From contig CP137325.1 in the NCBI GenBank assembly GCA_033182465.1, positions 372,001-436,000 on the forward strand: a DNA stretch of 64,000 nucleotides, written 5' to 3'. The stretch comes from Sanghuangporus weigelae (taxonomy: Eukaryota > Basidiomycota > Agaricomycetes > Hymenochaetales > Hymenochaetaceae). The position numbers and the translations under genes were made by a program. Positions 30,504 through 42,974 of this stretch are shown piece by piece (within the stretch, counting starts at the first letter, position 1; each line of letters begins with the position of its first letter). The notes under the pieces were generated by a model, which was not told where the DNA came from, made no database searches, and saw only the letters and a program-made list of their open reading frames with translations.

Positions 30504-31625
30504 GAAGCAGCCGATGTCAAGATTCGGCATAAGCCCGGACCCTCGGAACGAACAGAAGACCAACCATTACCGAACCACGGAATGAGTGCATACGACCATG
30601 AGGTATCCATATGGCTTAGCGATAGGGATGTCTATGCATTGAAGGTCGGCGTGCGAGCTTGGATCAATCAGCATCGGCACCAGACCTTGTGCAGTCACAC
30701 GGCAGTGGAAGTCGATTGGCCAGTTTACAAGCGGCCACCTTCGGACATTGAACATCTTACGGAAGAAGCGATAGAACGCTTAATGCAGGCTTGGCGAGCG
30801 TCAGAGCCAGGGGTAATTACAGTTGATGAATGGAATAGCCGTGAGCACTTTGGACAGAGGCTACGGCTAACCACGGGCCCAGGACTACAACTATCGGACA
30901 TCGAAGTCGCGGCGAGGCACAGAAGGAGTGTAGCGGAGTACACTCATTCGCCGGGAGAAGATCGGCAAGTTCTGCCGATCTCTAACCCTGATATCACTAT
31001 CTCCCCCATGATCGAGGATTAAGCGGCAGAAGCTCGGCCCGAGAACGGAGCGCCAGAGAAGCGATAGTTTGGCAACTATCATGGGAACCCGTCTGGGAAC
31101 GGAGAAGGATCGCGGGGTAAAGATAAGGAGAGATTAACATGTGATAACGATTGCAGATCGGAGGAAGCACGGAAGAAGCTTCTCAAAGCATCGGGGTAGT
31201 AGGACTCAAACAAACCCTCCTAATATGGTAGAAATATTGTGATTCAACACTAGAGGAAAGTATCGGTGTTGGCACCAGAGTAGAGTACTGGTGTCAGAGA
31301 AAACATATTGTCTAGACCAATAGCAAGGCTGTAGTCGGTAGTAATAGGTAGTCGGTACTATTTAGTAAATAGGTTATTTAAGGGCCAGCTGAGCGGGGCA
31401 TTGTCCCTCAGCAAAATTATTTTGTACCCTCAATCGAAAACTGTACCCTTTGATTGAAACCCTGTTCTACTACTGAGGTCAAGCTTGAGCCTATCGCTCG
31501 CTTCTAAAGTAGTACATCTATAACCTTCGTTCCGTCTCCAATCAATTATCATCAGAAGGAATAAGCAGGGACTTGTTCCGGTACGCTTAGACTGACCACC
31601 TCGTCTAAAAACACTGGTCCTAACA
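30504..31625 (+). repeat. B2 5' LTR, remaining 1122 bp
   Basis: It begins GAAGCAGCCGATG, the duplicated GAAGC target of an A insertion, and ends GGTCCTAACA. Length fits exactly: 422 + 1122 - 5 = 1539. Variants agree with the B2 3' LTR. Confidence 0.93.
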
Positions 31626-32191
31626 TTATAATTTTGCTCCAATCTTGGGTAACCAATCTTGCTGTTTCGTAGTGCAAATACCCACTAACGATCAGTAAGT
31701 ATTGCTCTGCCTCAGGAGGGTTCTCTTCTTGTGCCTGTGACACATTGAGACTGACACACGCCAGCGTGGCGCCAACAGCTCAAGCAGGCTTATCAAGTAC
31801 ACAAGGGATTCGTTCAAGCCCTTCGAAGCTTCGAAGAAGAGTTAACTGTCGCCTTTCGCACGCTTAACTTCTATCGAGGTAAGAAGGATTTAACAACCCC
31901 TATACCAGAACCCTACAGGTCGGTTATACTATCCGCCCTGGAGCTTCAATTTGCCGCCGCCCAACAAGAAGGGGTTGGGAGAAGATTCCTGTGTCAGCAG
32001 GTAGACAAACTGCTAGACGGCAGTAGAGTCAATTGGGAAGTACTGCGAGGACAAACACCTGAAGAAGAAGAATTGTACGCTCTCACCCAACAATATAAAG
32101 CTTTCGAATACACCCTCTTGGAACACGGACACTTCCTACACCAAGTACTAGCACTGGTCTACCGAGGCAACTACTCTTTCGCGAAACAACT

Positions 32192-33982
32192 ATGTCACCG
32201 ATGGAACTGTGGCAAGCTTGTTGGACTAGTTTCTGGATTGCATCAAGCGTCCTCTGGTTTTCTTCCCTGGTATACGTCCTTGCTCAACAATGCGCAGGTA
32301 GAGGAGGCGTACTTCACGGCCTTGCAACGGTATGGGTCTGGCTGGAACGGGAAATCATCCAAGGAATGTCCTCACTCCGTCAAACCGGTCGGAGAGTTTT
32401 ACTCTACGCTCAACGACTGGCGGTACCTCAGCACGGAGCTGGAGAACACCTGGAATCCGTTTTGGACCGCATCCGAGAACGACTCGACGGTCTACATGGA
32501 CGCCTGGATCGAATGGTCGGCACTAACGGGAATGCTGACGAAGCTCTCGCCCGACTACGGAATTCCATCATCAGCCTCGATCTCCGACTTACAAGCCTTG
32601 ATCGGTCCATGCGAACTCTCACCGCTACTGTCTCTCGACTCTATGACATGGGTTCAGAATTTTCCGAACACATCACAGTAGAAGGACAGACTCTGGGAGA
32701 ATTCCTACACCACACCCTCGAACACACCCTGGAGGGAATGGTAACGACGATCAACGAGCAGACAGATCGAGTCACCACGATGCAGGACACAAGGCTGAAC
32801 TTCGCCTTTGGACTTTTGCAGGGACGACTTCTTGGTGCAATAACGGCGACGGCTAATGGCAGTCAATCAGCCATGACTCAACAACTCGTCAACGCCCAAC
32901 AAGAGATCGTCCGACTTTGTGGGGTAGACTTCCTGCAGCTTCATACGCAGGTCGCCTATCTGATCGAGCAAGTCGAAGCTACCCGAGCGCGAGTCAGCAA
33001 CGCCGAAGAAGAAGTCGCGAGCCACTACTCCATCACCGAAGGTATTCGTCGAATCCAGCAAACGATCCGGTCTAGGCAGTCCTACCGAATGCGAGAAACA
33101 AGACGTGAAGGAAGGGTTTCCCCAGAATCACCACTCGCAGGGAGAGGACAGCTGTTTAGTCGCTTCGCAACCTTGACAACTGACTCCGACGACGTGCCAC
33201 CACCCCTCACTCCAATACATGGAGAAGGCAGGCCACGTATTGCAAGGTCGATCGACGAATATTTACAAGATGCAGGACGCCAGGCAAACGATCAAACCGA
33301 AACAGGACCCCCGCAAACGCTAGAACAAGAGGAAGTACTGGAAGAACAGTCAGTCGTCGCCCAGCTCGATGGTGAGGAACTCGAGGACTATGTTTCCACC
33401 GCCAGCCAGACAGAAGACCTTGACCAGCAAGCCGAAGAACTGCTGAGGGAGGTAATACCCACGGAAAATCGACCGTGGCCTACGGGAGATGGCTGGCGAA
33501 ACCCAGGGCTCGGAGGAGAAGCATTTCCTGAGCTGATGTGGAACGAAGAAGGAGTGTTAGTCGAGGTTCGCCCCCAACGACTTGGGGCAAACGGATATCG
33601 TTTCGAACGGAATGGACTTCAAGGCCCTCATGAAAACTCGCCACCTGGAACTCCAACCCCTAGTGCCCAGACAATTGGGGAAAGGGAGGAAAGGCTTCAG
33701 GCAGCGAGTGAGTATTCCCCAGAATCAGAATTCATTTATGATCCTATCTTGCGTCCTAGTAGCTGCCCTCCACGGCCGGAGTCTACCACAGTGGTAGTGG
33801 GAGAACCGGTGCAGGGGGTAGCGAACATGACACGGGTGGTTTGGGTACGAGGTCCCGATATTGGTATATTTCCGTATACGAGCGACTACGATTATCTCAC
33901 ATCGAATAACGACGACTGGGAAACGGAAGAGGAAAGCGAAGAGCATGAGAGTGGCGAGGAGAGAATTGAAGCTCGGGAATAA
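32192..33982 (+). CDS. Pre-gag coiled-coil ORF of B2 (596 aa)
   Basis: Same ORF as B1 15797-17590, differing by one codon in length and a few residues. Kept open in both copies. The overlapping ATG-less frame ends at 32681. Confidence 0.55.
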   Translation: MSPMELWQACWTSFWIASSVLWFSSLVYVLAQQCAGRGGVLHGLATVWVWLEREIIQGMSSLRQTGRRVLLYAQRLAVPQHGAGEHLESVLDRIRERLDGLHGRLDRMVGTNGNADEALARLRNSIISLDLRLTSLDRSMRTLTATVSRLYDMGSEFSEHITVEGQTLGEFLHHTLEHTLEGMVTTINEQTDRVTTMQDTRLNFAFGLLQGRLLGAITATANGSQSAMTQQLVNAQQEIVRLCGVDFLQLHTQVAYLIEQVEATRARVSNAEEEVASHYSITEGIRRIQQTIRSRQSYRMRETRREGRVSPESPLAGRGQLFSRFATLTTDSDDVPPPLTPIHGEGRPRIARSIDEYLQDAGRQANDQTETGPPQTLEQEEVLEEQSVVAQLDGEELEDYVSTASQTEDLDQQAEELLREVIPTENRPWPTGDGWRNPGLGGEAFPELMWNEEGVLVEVRPQRLGANGYRFERNGLQGPHENSPPGTPTPSAQTIGEREERLQAASEYSPESEFIYDPILRPSSCPPRPESTTVVVGEPVQGVANMTRVVWVRGPDIGIFPYTSDYDYLTSNNDDWETEEESEEHESGEERIEARE

Positions 33983-34183
33983 AGGAGATAGGCCTTGGCT
34001 CGGAGCGGAGAGCTCGCCAAGAGAAGGAAGACGCCCAAGAACCGACCAGGCAGGAAGGGTAAGGTGGTTAGCTGGAAAGCGGAGGTGGAACTCGCTGGAT
34101 AGTTAACTACTTAACCATGTATTATTAAATGCGCTGAATGAGAGTGATACTCACAAATTTTGGTTGCATTCGTCCAGATCAAT

Positions 34184-35212
34184 ATGTCTAACAAAGACAT
34201 CATGAAGTACCCTTTGTTTAAGGGAAACCCATATGAGTCGCTTGAAAACTTTCAGAATCAAATGATCAGTCGGTTGAACGAGAAACATCCCGACAATCCA
34301 GAAAAACGGGTTAAGATCATTTTGGAATGTTTGCGAGGACAAGCTCAGACTTGGGTTAACGGCAAATGGGCTGTGAATAGAAATCGACTAGTCTCCACCT
34401 GGAAGCAAGAACCGGTCACGAATAATTGGATTATTGACCAAAAGGGTGGATGGGACACCGAGACAGATCTATGGAACGAATTAGCGCTCAACCACAATGG
34501 CATTTTCGGACTAGAAGAAGAGGCCGAGCGAAACATACGAACGATTTATCAGGAACGGGTGCGGGTAAAGCTGTATAGTAGGGCCTTCAACGACATCAGG
34601 ATGAGACTACCAAAGCATTACAATGGACAAGCACTGGTTTACGAGTTCAAACGTGGACTGAACCAGACCATCCTAAAGGCACTCCTTACAAATACGGAAC
34701 ACCCTAATTGGGACCTGACCCAATGGCAGGATAACGCGAAAAATCTGGAGGACAGTCTAATAGCAGCCAAAGTAATTGGCAGTAATAAGAAGTATACCCC
34801 TATGTTTAAAGACGGGCAGGCGGTATCGTACACGCCGGTGCCCCCTGAAGCTCGTCATCCAGCTGAGTTTCAGGGTGAGCCTATGGACATTGATATGTCT
34901 AGGCGCTTTACTAGGGGGTCCCGAGGGGAAAATTCCGGGGCATGCTGGGTATGCGGCAAAACAGGTCATTTTGCACGGGACTGCAACAATGTAGGGCGAG
35001 AACAACAGGGAAGCCGTGGACACCGAACCAACTACAAGAGACGGGTGCAAAAGAAACGATCTGGCAAGACTGGCCGCTTCCTAAAACGCCGGGAAGTTGG
35101 GATTGATAGCGATTCCGAAATGGAAGAATTACTGGACAAACGGGCGAAGTTACCAAGGCGGAAGGAACGGGCTTCGCACACCCTCGAGGAGGATTCCGAG
35201 GAGGATTTTTAA
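34184..35212 (+). CDS. gag: gag of B2 (342 aa)
   Basis: Start at ATG 34184 (MSNKDIMKYPLFKGNPYESLENFQ). Ty3-type capsid region (VKIILECLRGQAQTWVNGKW, YEFKRGLNQTILKALL), then a CCHC knuckle CWVCGKTGHFARDC near residue 262 and a basic/acidic tail. It ends just before pol, which lies in another frame; ribosomal frame change at this junction is known in the family. Confidence 0.9.
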   Translation: MSNKDIMKYPLFKGNPYESLENFQNQMISRLNEKHPDNPEKRVKIILECLRGQAQTWVNGKWAVNRNRLVSTWKQEPVTNNWIIDQKGGWDTETDLWNELALNHNGIFGLEEEAERNIRTIYQERVRVKLYSRAFNDIRMRLPKHYNGQALVYEFKRGLNQTILKALLTNTEHPNWDLTQWQDNAKNLEDSLIAAKVIGSNKKYTPMFKDGQAVSYTPVPPEARHPAEFQGEPMDIDMSRRFTRGSRGENSGACWVCGKTGHFARDCNNVGREQQGSRGHRTNYKRRVQKKRSGKTGRFLKRREVGIDSDSEMEELLDKRAKLPRRKERASHTLEEDSEEDF

Positions 35213-35346
35213 AGAGCAGTCAGCCACCATCGGGTACTGACAAGGGCTCAAAGGAAGTAAAGCGCCGATGGACTATCGCTAAACCAAATTCCAACCATCC
35301 CACTATACCCATTGACGTCATTCAGGGACAGAGAAAGGTTAATCTC

Positions 35347-38300
35347 TTGGCTATGATTGACTCCGGATCCGCAATCACTACTATTAGTCCAACGGTGGTA
35401 CAGAGCCTAGGACTAAAAACAGTGCCGGCGGAAGGTAACTATACCATCCGGAATGCCGATGGATCGATTAATCATGGTGGATGGACTCGGAATGTTCGAG
35501 CAATAGTGGATACAGGGATTACTAAAGGTTTAATGGACATCGCCGTGGTAGACACTCATGAAGACAAGTTTCTCATAGGGAATGATTGGCTTGAACAGTA
35601 TAAGCCAACCATCGATTGGACCAAAGGAACGCTCAGCAAAGGAAGCAAAGAAGTTAACTTCAATGGTACGGCACGTCTGCGTATGATTGAGCTAACTATT
35701 GCCTCGAGACGAACCAGGAAGCGCAAACGATGGCGAAAGGTTCCCAAATACGTTCCCCAGAATTGGGGAAGGGACGCAGAAGACGAACGGGAAGAAGAAT
35801 GGGAAACTAGGGTCTACTACCACAGCGATATGGATTCAGGACACTACACCGAAAGTGAGGAAGAAGTCGAGGAACCCGCGAATCTACCACCAGAAGGAGT
35901 ACCAATGGAGAAAACCGAAATCGAACCACCAATAGTGTTTCTAAGCGACATGCATCCAGAATCCAAATCCATCCTCCACAAGGAAGTCGGAAAATGGCAA
36001 TTCTATACGAAGGATGACATACACAGGATAACCCTTGATCGTAGGGAATTCTTCGATTTTAACTCCCTAGAAGAGGCAGATCAAGCAGTATATAATGCGA
36101 TGATGAAGGACATAGACAAAGGGTCCGACTCAGAAATGCTCTACCAATGGTATGGAAGCATGTACGGAGCGCATTTACAGCTGCAGGAGATCAAGAAGAA
36201 TGCCGCACGACAAGAGGAAACTTCAACCACGACACACAAGGCACAAGCAAGAGTGCAAGCCGAGATTCAAGGGCAAATGTCTGTCGACTCAGAAGGATCG
36301 GATACGAAGAAAGGAAAGAGGCCGAGCGTGCCACCAAAGGCAGGAAAGCCAGGGCACTATGCCTCTGATCCGCTACGAGTTCGAAGACAACGCAGTGGGG
36401 GAAGTGGTACCGATTCGAACCCTGTAATAAGGAGTATTAGGGTGGAGTGGACTCCTCCATCCATGCACGAGGGAGAAAATGACTCAACCCTGGCAGTGCA
36501 GAAGCAGTCGGTTAGTTTCACCACACGAAACAAGCGTACTAGCAGGAGTATGCGGGGTCGGGAGCCTCAGAGAACTAATGCTCTGCAGCGCACTAGGTTC
36601 GGCCACCTAGCGAGATCTCCCACTTCGAGAGAAAAGGGAGCGACCAGACCCAAGACGTCGTTCAAGGGTAGACTAAGGCCTGGAGAAATGGTCCACCCCA
36701 AAGGGAGGGTAGTCCCATTCCGGCACAGAGCCGAAGACAGTACGCCGCAAGCATCAAGTAGGCTGACTTTGGGAGCTCAAGTGCGCCCGCGAAGACCATG
36801 GCGAGAAGCCAAAATGCAGGGCCCTGCTCCGACAGGGAAAACAAACGGTAAAGGTAGCAGGTCAATTAGATATGCCGCGATAGAGCAGAAGCTCTCGCAG
36901 GGGCAAAAGAGTCGCCAATGGCTTCCGCCTGTTGACTCGGTTAAGCAGCCGCACGAAAGGGTGAAAGGAAAAGTGCTAGAGAGAAAAGCTGGATCCGAAA
37001 CGGTGTTCAAGGGTAACCTAGGATCGCATAAGCCCACCACTTCGATGCGGGTGGAGGACGGCTCTCGATTAGAAGTGCTACCCAAGCCTTCTACCTGGAT
37101 TCGCCGACTAGAGCAGCGACAAGTCGCATCACGAAGAGAACGACTCCTCAAATACAACAGCATAGCTCAAAAGTATGCTCAGGAGAAAGCACTCGACGAA
37201 AGGATGGCAGACCATGCAGGAACACAAACCCTCGAAGATATTCTTCCAAAAGAAATCTGGGATTTCCGGGATAGGTTTGACAAGGATGCTGCTAGACGGC
37301 TACCTAACTCGAGCCAATGGGATATGAAGATAGAACTGCTACCCAATGCAGAGCTACCTAAACCCGGACCAGTATATCCACTCGCTCCTGCCGAGAAACG
37401 AGCGGTCGAAGAATGGATTCGCGATGACCTGAAGAAAGGATGGATTCGTGTTGTAGGGAACAACGTCCCTGCCAACGAAAAAGCAAGCACTTGTGCACCA
37501 GTATTCGTTATAGCCAAGAAAACACTAGGAAAGGATGGCAAACCGGAGTATCGTATCGTAATCGACTACAGAGGATTGAATGCGGTGGTCATACCTGATC
37601 ACCAGCCAATGCCTCTATTACATATGCTACCGGACGATTTGGCTCATGCGAAATGGTTTTCTACACTGGATTTACGAAGCGGGTATAACAATGTGCGAAT
37701 CCATCCAGGGCATGAAAAGTATGCCGCCTTCAGAACTCACATGGGGGTTTACCAGCCGCTGGTAATGCAGTTTGGACTAATGAATGCACCTGCGGTATTC
37801 CAACGTGCAATGAACGAGCTCTTTCAGGACATGATTGGGCAGGGCATACTCATTTATCTAGATGACATTATTATCTATGCGGAAACAAAACAGGAACACT
37901 GGGACCTGCTAGCAGAAGTATTGCGCAGGTTAAGGAAAGCAGACTTCTTTTGCAAGCCAGAGAAGTGCTACTTTGCCAAACAAGAGCTCGACTATCTAGG
38001 ATTTGTTGTTAACCAATCGGGCATGCAGATGGATCCCTACAAGGTAAAAGCAGTTCAAGAATGGCCAGATTTGTCAAGCAAGCGAGACATTCGAAAGTTC
38101 ATTGGTTTTGCGAACTTCTACCGAAAATTTATCGAAGGCTTCGCCAAGATCGCTAGGCCGCTAACGGAACTCATGTCTGGTAAGAAGACATTTACTTGGG
38201 GAGATCGTCAACGAGAAGGCTTCGTCAAGTTGAAGGAAGCCTTCACATCTGCACCTATGCTTGTACGACCCGATCACGAGAAACAATTTGTACTGGAAAC

Positions 38301-40483
38301 AGATGCATCTAACTTTGCGATGGGAGCAGTGCTCTCGCAAGAAAGTGACGATGGAATTTTGCATCCTATTGGATATTGGTCGAATACCTATCGAGACGCC
38401 GAGAACAACTACCCAGTAATGGACAAGGAATTGCTGGCAATTGTCAAAGCTTTGAGCAATTGGCGACACCACTTGGAAGGAGCTAAACATGAAATTCGGG
38501 TAATTAGCGATCAGGCAAACCTCCGGTATTTCATGGGAGCTAGAAAACTCAGTGGACGCCAGGCGAGATGGGCTACTTTTCTCAGCAGATTTCGATTCAG
38601 AATCGAGTATCGACCAGGAACCAAGAATTCAAGAGCGGATGCACTGTCACGACGGCCTGACTACGAACAAGGCGTTGAAGATGTACCAGAACAAGTCCTA
38701 CTTCCCCCAGAGCTGTTCCGGAACCAAGAACTGCCCGTGCGCACTATACGGGTGTTTGAAATTACAGGAGGTCCGGAACTGGGAGAAAAGATTCGAGCAG
38801 GATACGAAAAGTCCAAGGAGCAAGAAATCGGGACTTTCGAAGAAGGATACTGGTGGAGGGATGGAAAATTGGTAATCCCACCAGTTGATGAAATTAAACG
38901 AGAATTAGTACGACAGTGCCATGACGCTCCAGCAGCAGGACACCCGGGGATAGACAAGACTATCACAAAACTGGAACGAAGAGTATGGTGGCCAAAGATG
39001 AGGGAATGGGTCGAAGAATATGTGCGCACTTGCGATACGTGCCAACGGACGAAGGCAAGACGAGGAAAGACGCAACCGCCTTTACAACCGCTGCCAGTAA
39101 TGAATCGGCCCTATGAAGAAATTACTATGGACTACGTCACCGGACTTCCAACTACGAGCAAAGGAAACAATGCAATACTAGTGGTAGTAGATCGGTTCTC
39201 AAAAATGGGAACATTTATACCTACCACTGTAAATGCAAACTCGAAAACCACGGCTGACATGATGATCAAACATGTCTACAGCAAGGTTGGAACGCCAAAA
39301 ACAGTAATTAGCGACAGGGGACCGCAGTTTGCAAGCCGATTTACCGAACAAGTGAACCAGGCCCTTGGAATTGAAACGAAGCTTAGTACGGCATATCATC
39401 CACAAACAGACGGACAAACGGAACGAGTGAACCAGGAAATGGAACAGCTGCTAAGATGCTATTCCAGTCTGCAACAGGATGATTGGGACGAACATCTTCC
39501 TATGGCGGAATTTGCCTATAACAGTCGAAGTCACTCAAGTACTGGGAAGTCGCCGTTTGAAATGGTTTATGGGTTTCAGCCGGAAGTAGGATTTAAGCTT
39601 CCGATCCAAGGTACTCAAGACTATGTGGCAATGCGGATGAAGCATCAACAAGAAGCGTTGGAAGCACTTACCAAGGCACGAGATGCAATGAAGAAGTTTG
39701 CAGATAAACACCGAGGCCTGATGCCGGAATTCGAGATCGGAGATAAGGTCATGTTAGATGGCCGAAATCTAACACTATTAGTCCCTACTAGGAAATTAGG
39801 TGACAGAAATATTGGACCTTACAAGATCGTTGCGAAGCATGGGCCGGTCAACTACGAGCTGGACCTTCCAAAGGAACTGAGGATCCACCCAGTGTTTTAC
39901 GCAGGACTATTAATTCCCTATCGAGAACGAAAAGATCCGACACAATGCACAAGACCACCACCAGAAGTCATTGCTGGAGAAGCCGAATACGAAGTAGAAG
40001 TAATTCGGGACATGAGGAAACGGCACAACACATGGGAATACCAGGTTAAATGGCTCGGCTACCCAGAAGAGGAAAATACCTGGGAACCTGTAGAAGGGCT
40101 ACGCAACGCCCCCGAAAAATTGCGAGAGTATCACGAAAGGAACGGTTGGCCGGACGCCGTGAACCTTCCCTTTAGAAAGAAGGTTGCAGGAATAGTCGCT
40201 TTGGCGCAGAGACTTCTGGATGTACGCAGAGCGGACGACTATTACCTGAGCACGCTTTATGGGAGAAAGGTGCTGCAGAGAACTAGACAACGAAGGAAAT
40301 ACGACAACAAGACAGGTATAAAGCAACGAGATTTTGCCTATCCAGAATGGCACAAGCATCATTGGAGAGCTGCTAAACGGCCATTCACCCGAGCAAACGC
40401 TTTACCTATACGAAGATACGATAGGATGGAAGGACTAGAGGAAGGACTCTCCTATAATGATTGGTATCAGGCTGACTCGACGG
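35347..40483 (+). CDS. pol: pol of B2 (PR-RT-RH-IN-chromodomain)
   Basis: One long open frame, open upstream to the end of gag and entered by element A3 near its C-terminus. Domains: protease (AMIDSGSAITTISP), an about 550-residue charged linker, reverse transcriptase (IDYRGLN, TLDLRSGYNN, YLDDIIIY at about 37860), RNase H (LETDASNFAMGAVLSQ, about 38295), integrase (HDAPAAGHPGIDK...CDTCQ finger about 38920-39045; MDYVTGLP, VISDRGPQF, YHPQTDGQTERVNQE), and a chromodomain (YEVEVIRDMRKRHNTWEYQVKWLGY, about 39990). After it comes an unusual basic/aromatic extension of about 110 residues (AGIVALAQRLLDVRRADDYYLS, QRTRQRRKYDNK). Confidence 0.93.
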
Positions 40484-41995
40484 TGTTAGGGAGTAGGCCC
40501 GGGGTTACACCGGTTTGATCCTTTTGCCTAAGCAGCGGTGTGTTGTGCAGAGGTGATCTTATCTACCCACGTCTGGCTGTACCACGCGGTCCCTTACTAG
40601 CCTTCCTAGTCGCGGTCCGAGTTATGGATGCTTTCAGATACGAGGTAATAGTAAAGCAGATTGGGATTTCCAAGAGGCGTGATAGTACAAAGCACACAGT
40701 AATAGCTCGCTGTAGGGCAAGCTTTACACCAGTGTGTTAAGAGGATCGAAAGATGGGGAAATGAGGGCCTAATCCTACAACTATTTATGCTCCCAGATAT
40801 TCCATTTTCCGTCCTATTTCTTACTCATCCTGTCTCCACTTTACTCCACTTTCCTCCACCATTACATCTGTTCCTTTGTCATCCTGCTGCGCTTCGCTCC
40901 ACTTTGCTCCAATCTTTGTAAGGTCGTCTCCACTATGACAGAATTCTTTGGAGTTGCTGACTGAGACAATAGAGGTGGTGCTCCGATATGGAATGCTCCA
41001 CTGTCAGTACTCCATAACGATGTCATTGCCGTCATTGAGTGGCATCTTTGCTCTTGGAGCGATGTAGGCTGCTCGGTATGTGATTCTTCGGAATTCATCT
41101 CGAGGTCCAGCGAGGGTAAGCATAACTCGCACGTCAGTGTTAAGATGTCGGGTCGGTGTAGAGTATGGTCCAAGGCATATCATGAACTGCATAAGCTCTG
41201 CTGGTGGGTTCTGCTGGGTTCTGGTGACTAGCCATGCTTTGCCTTCGTATCGTATATCGCGAATGTAGCACCATATCCTTCGTTGTATAAGGAGTTGTAA
41301 TTGCTTGGTTTCCAGGTTCGCATCTCTCGGTAAATAAAGGTTTGCCTGTATCGTAGATGCTGGACATGGTGTGTGCAACTCCGGTCTATACCATCCAATC
41401 ATTCTCCAAGTTATCGGGTTCGCAGTTCGAGGGGTCCGAGTTGTGATCGTGAGTTCCTCTCGTTTCTTGGGTACTATTGGGCTTGGTGGATTGGAATGCA
41501 TTGTATCCTGAAGGTGTCGCTCGGTTTCGATGTGACAGTCACGCGTACCAACCGTTGCCGTGCATACTAAGTAGTATACTTCATAAAGGACCATGTAAAC
41601 TCGTGCACAGACTTGACAGTGCTGAAATGCCAGTGAGGTCTCCATAAACCTTATTAGCCTTTAGCCTTTTAGCGTTTAGGCTTTAGTAGTTGTGCTTCTG
41701 GACTTCTAAGAAGTTTGATCGCTTCTTTTGATCGAGGTCGCTCTGGTTGCTTGGTCGGCGGCGTTAGAGTGGTAGTCCGCGGTAATAGGCGGTCGGCGGT
41801 GTTAGCTGTTAGCGGGATTACGTATCCGCTTCGGTGCTTCTAGCGCTCGGGTGGTAACGGGTTACTGTTGCCTAGGCCGCTCGATTGCTTGGGCCTTTGA
41901 TAGCTGGCTTGGTTACCGGTCGCGTTTGGAAAGCTGATCGTGTAGATCTGTTGATCGTGTCGATCCTGATGCGAGTTTTTGAGCGGATCCTTTCA
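40484..41995 (-). repeat. A3 3' LTR (1512 bp)
   Basis: Matches the other A LTRs. LTR ORF at 41004-41645 (minus). Polypurine tract follows at 41996-42008 in + coordinates. Confidence 0.96.
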
Positions 41996-42119
41996 CTACA
42001 CCCCCCCTAAGATGAACTTTCGGAGAAATGTTCATCCTAATCCGTGAGAAAGCTCGGATAAAGGGTCGCCTAGTGATGGTTGATTTTTGCTATCAAACCA
42101 TCATCATCTCTGCTCCAAA

Positions 42120-42435
42120 ATGTCGAAAGTCGCCGCTGCTGTTACTGTTTTTGTCGCTATTGTCGCGATTTTCGGCATAAATCATTGGATTTTGGAGCGT
42201 AAGAGGCGTGCTCAGGTAAGTGATGCATGCTCTGTGCCGTTTCGAGTTGTTAATCATCCTCTAGGAGGCTGACTTCGAAATGCAATCGTTCCAGCGCGAT
42301 GTTACTACTGTCGCGCTTCGAGTTCACCTCGCGCTCGGTTATGACGTTGAGGTTATCGATCCAGTCGTCGAAAATGCAGGTATTGCTTCGCAGGAACGTC
42401 GTGAAAAGGGTGTCTGGGAAGACATTGACTTGTAA
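42120..42435 (+). CDS. Antisense two-exon small membrane protein gene in A3 (88 aa)
   Basis: Second copy of the gene at 28552-28867. Exons 42120-42215 and 42265-42435, intron 42216-42264 (49 bp, GTAAGT...CTCTAG) with a TTAATC branch-like site. The leader contains an inverted repeat (TGATGGTTGAT...ATCAAACCATCA, about 42074-42106). Exon structure, ATG context and stop are the same as in A2. Confidence 0.65.
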
Positions 42436-42974
42436 AGGGTGGTGGGAAGGGATATGAATATGAAATGTGCATCATGTAAAGAATATGACGCAATTGAAAG
42501 TGATAAGAAAGAAATCATAAAGTCGTTAATGAATAAGTTTTATACCAATTTGGGAGTGAAGTTCCAGGTGTTTACCTACGGCTCTTCAACCCCCAAATGG
42601 AGTTTTTCGAAGAAAGAGTGTAATTGGAGTGCCTTTCAGCGTGAAGGCACATCCTAGCATGATGCAAGGGAGTGACTTCACGTAAACTTTTGGCTTCTCC
42701 GTTGCATAGAGGATAATAAAAGGTAGGCATAATCTGCTAATTCGGAGCCGGCACAATAAAACAATATACAAAATGTCTAGGCCCTTGTAGGTTCTTTGAC
42801 ACTTCTGCATAGTGCTTCATTTGTGCTGGTTGGCCGAATAAGCGTGAAATAAAGAGGTGCATAAAGCATAATTTGGTCGGATGTGACCATAAATATCATA
42901 AGGTAAGAATGAAATGCATAATTGACCATGTCGGGTCACGATATGGGAAAGGGGTTGCATAAAAGAAGAGTTGT

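Noticed and set aside
42439-42657. A second antisense frame (CASCKEYDAIESDKKEIIKSL...) after the small membrane gene in A3
   Set aside because: Starts on a non-ATG codon in the track, lies in what is probably the 3' UTR of the antisense gene, and has no supporting splice or start context. The ATG inside it leaves a short peptide only.
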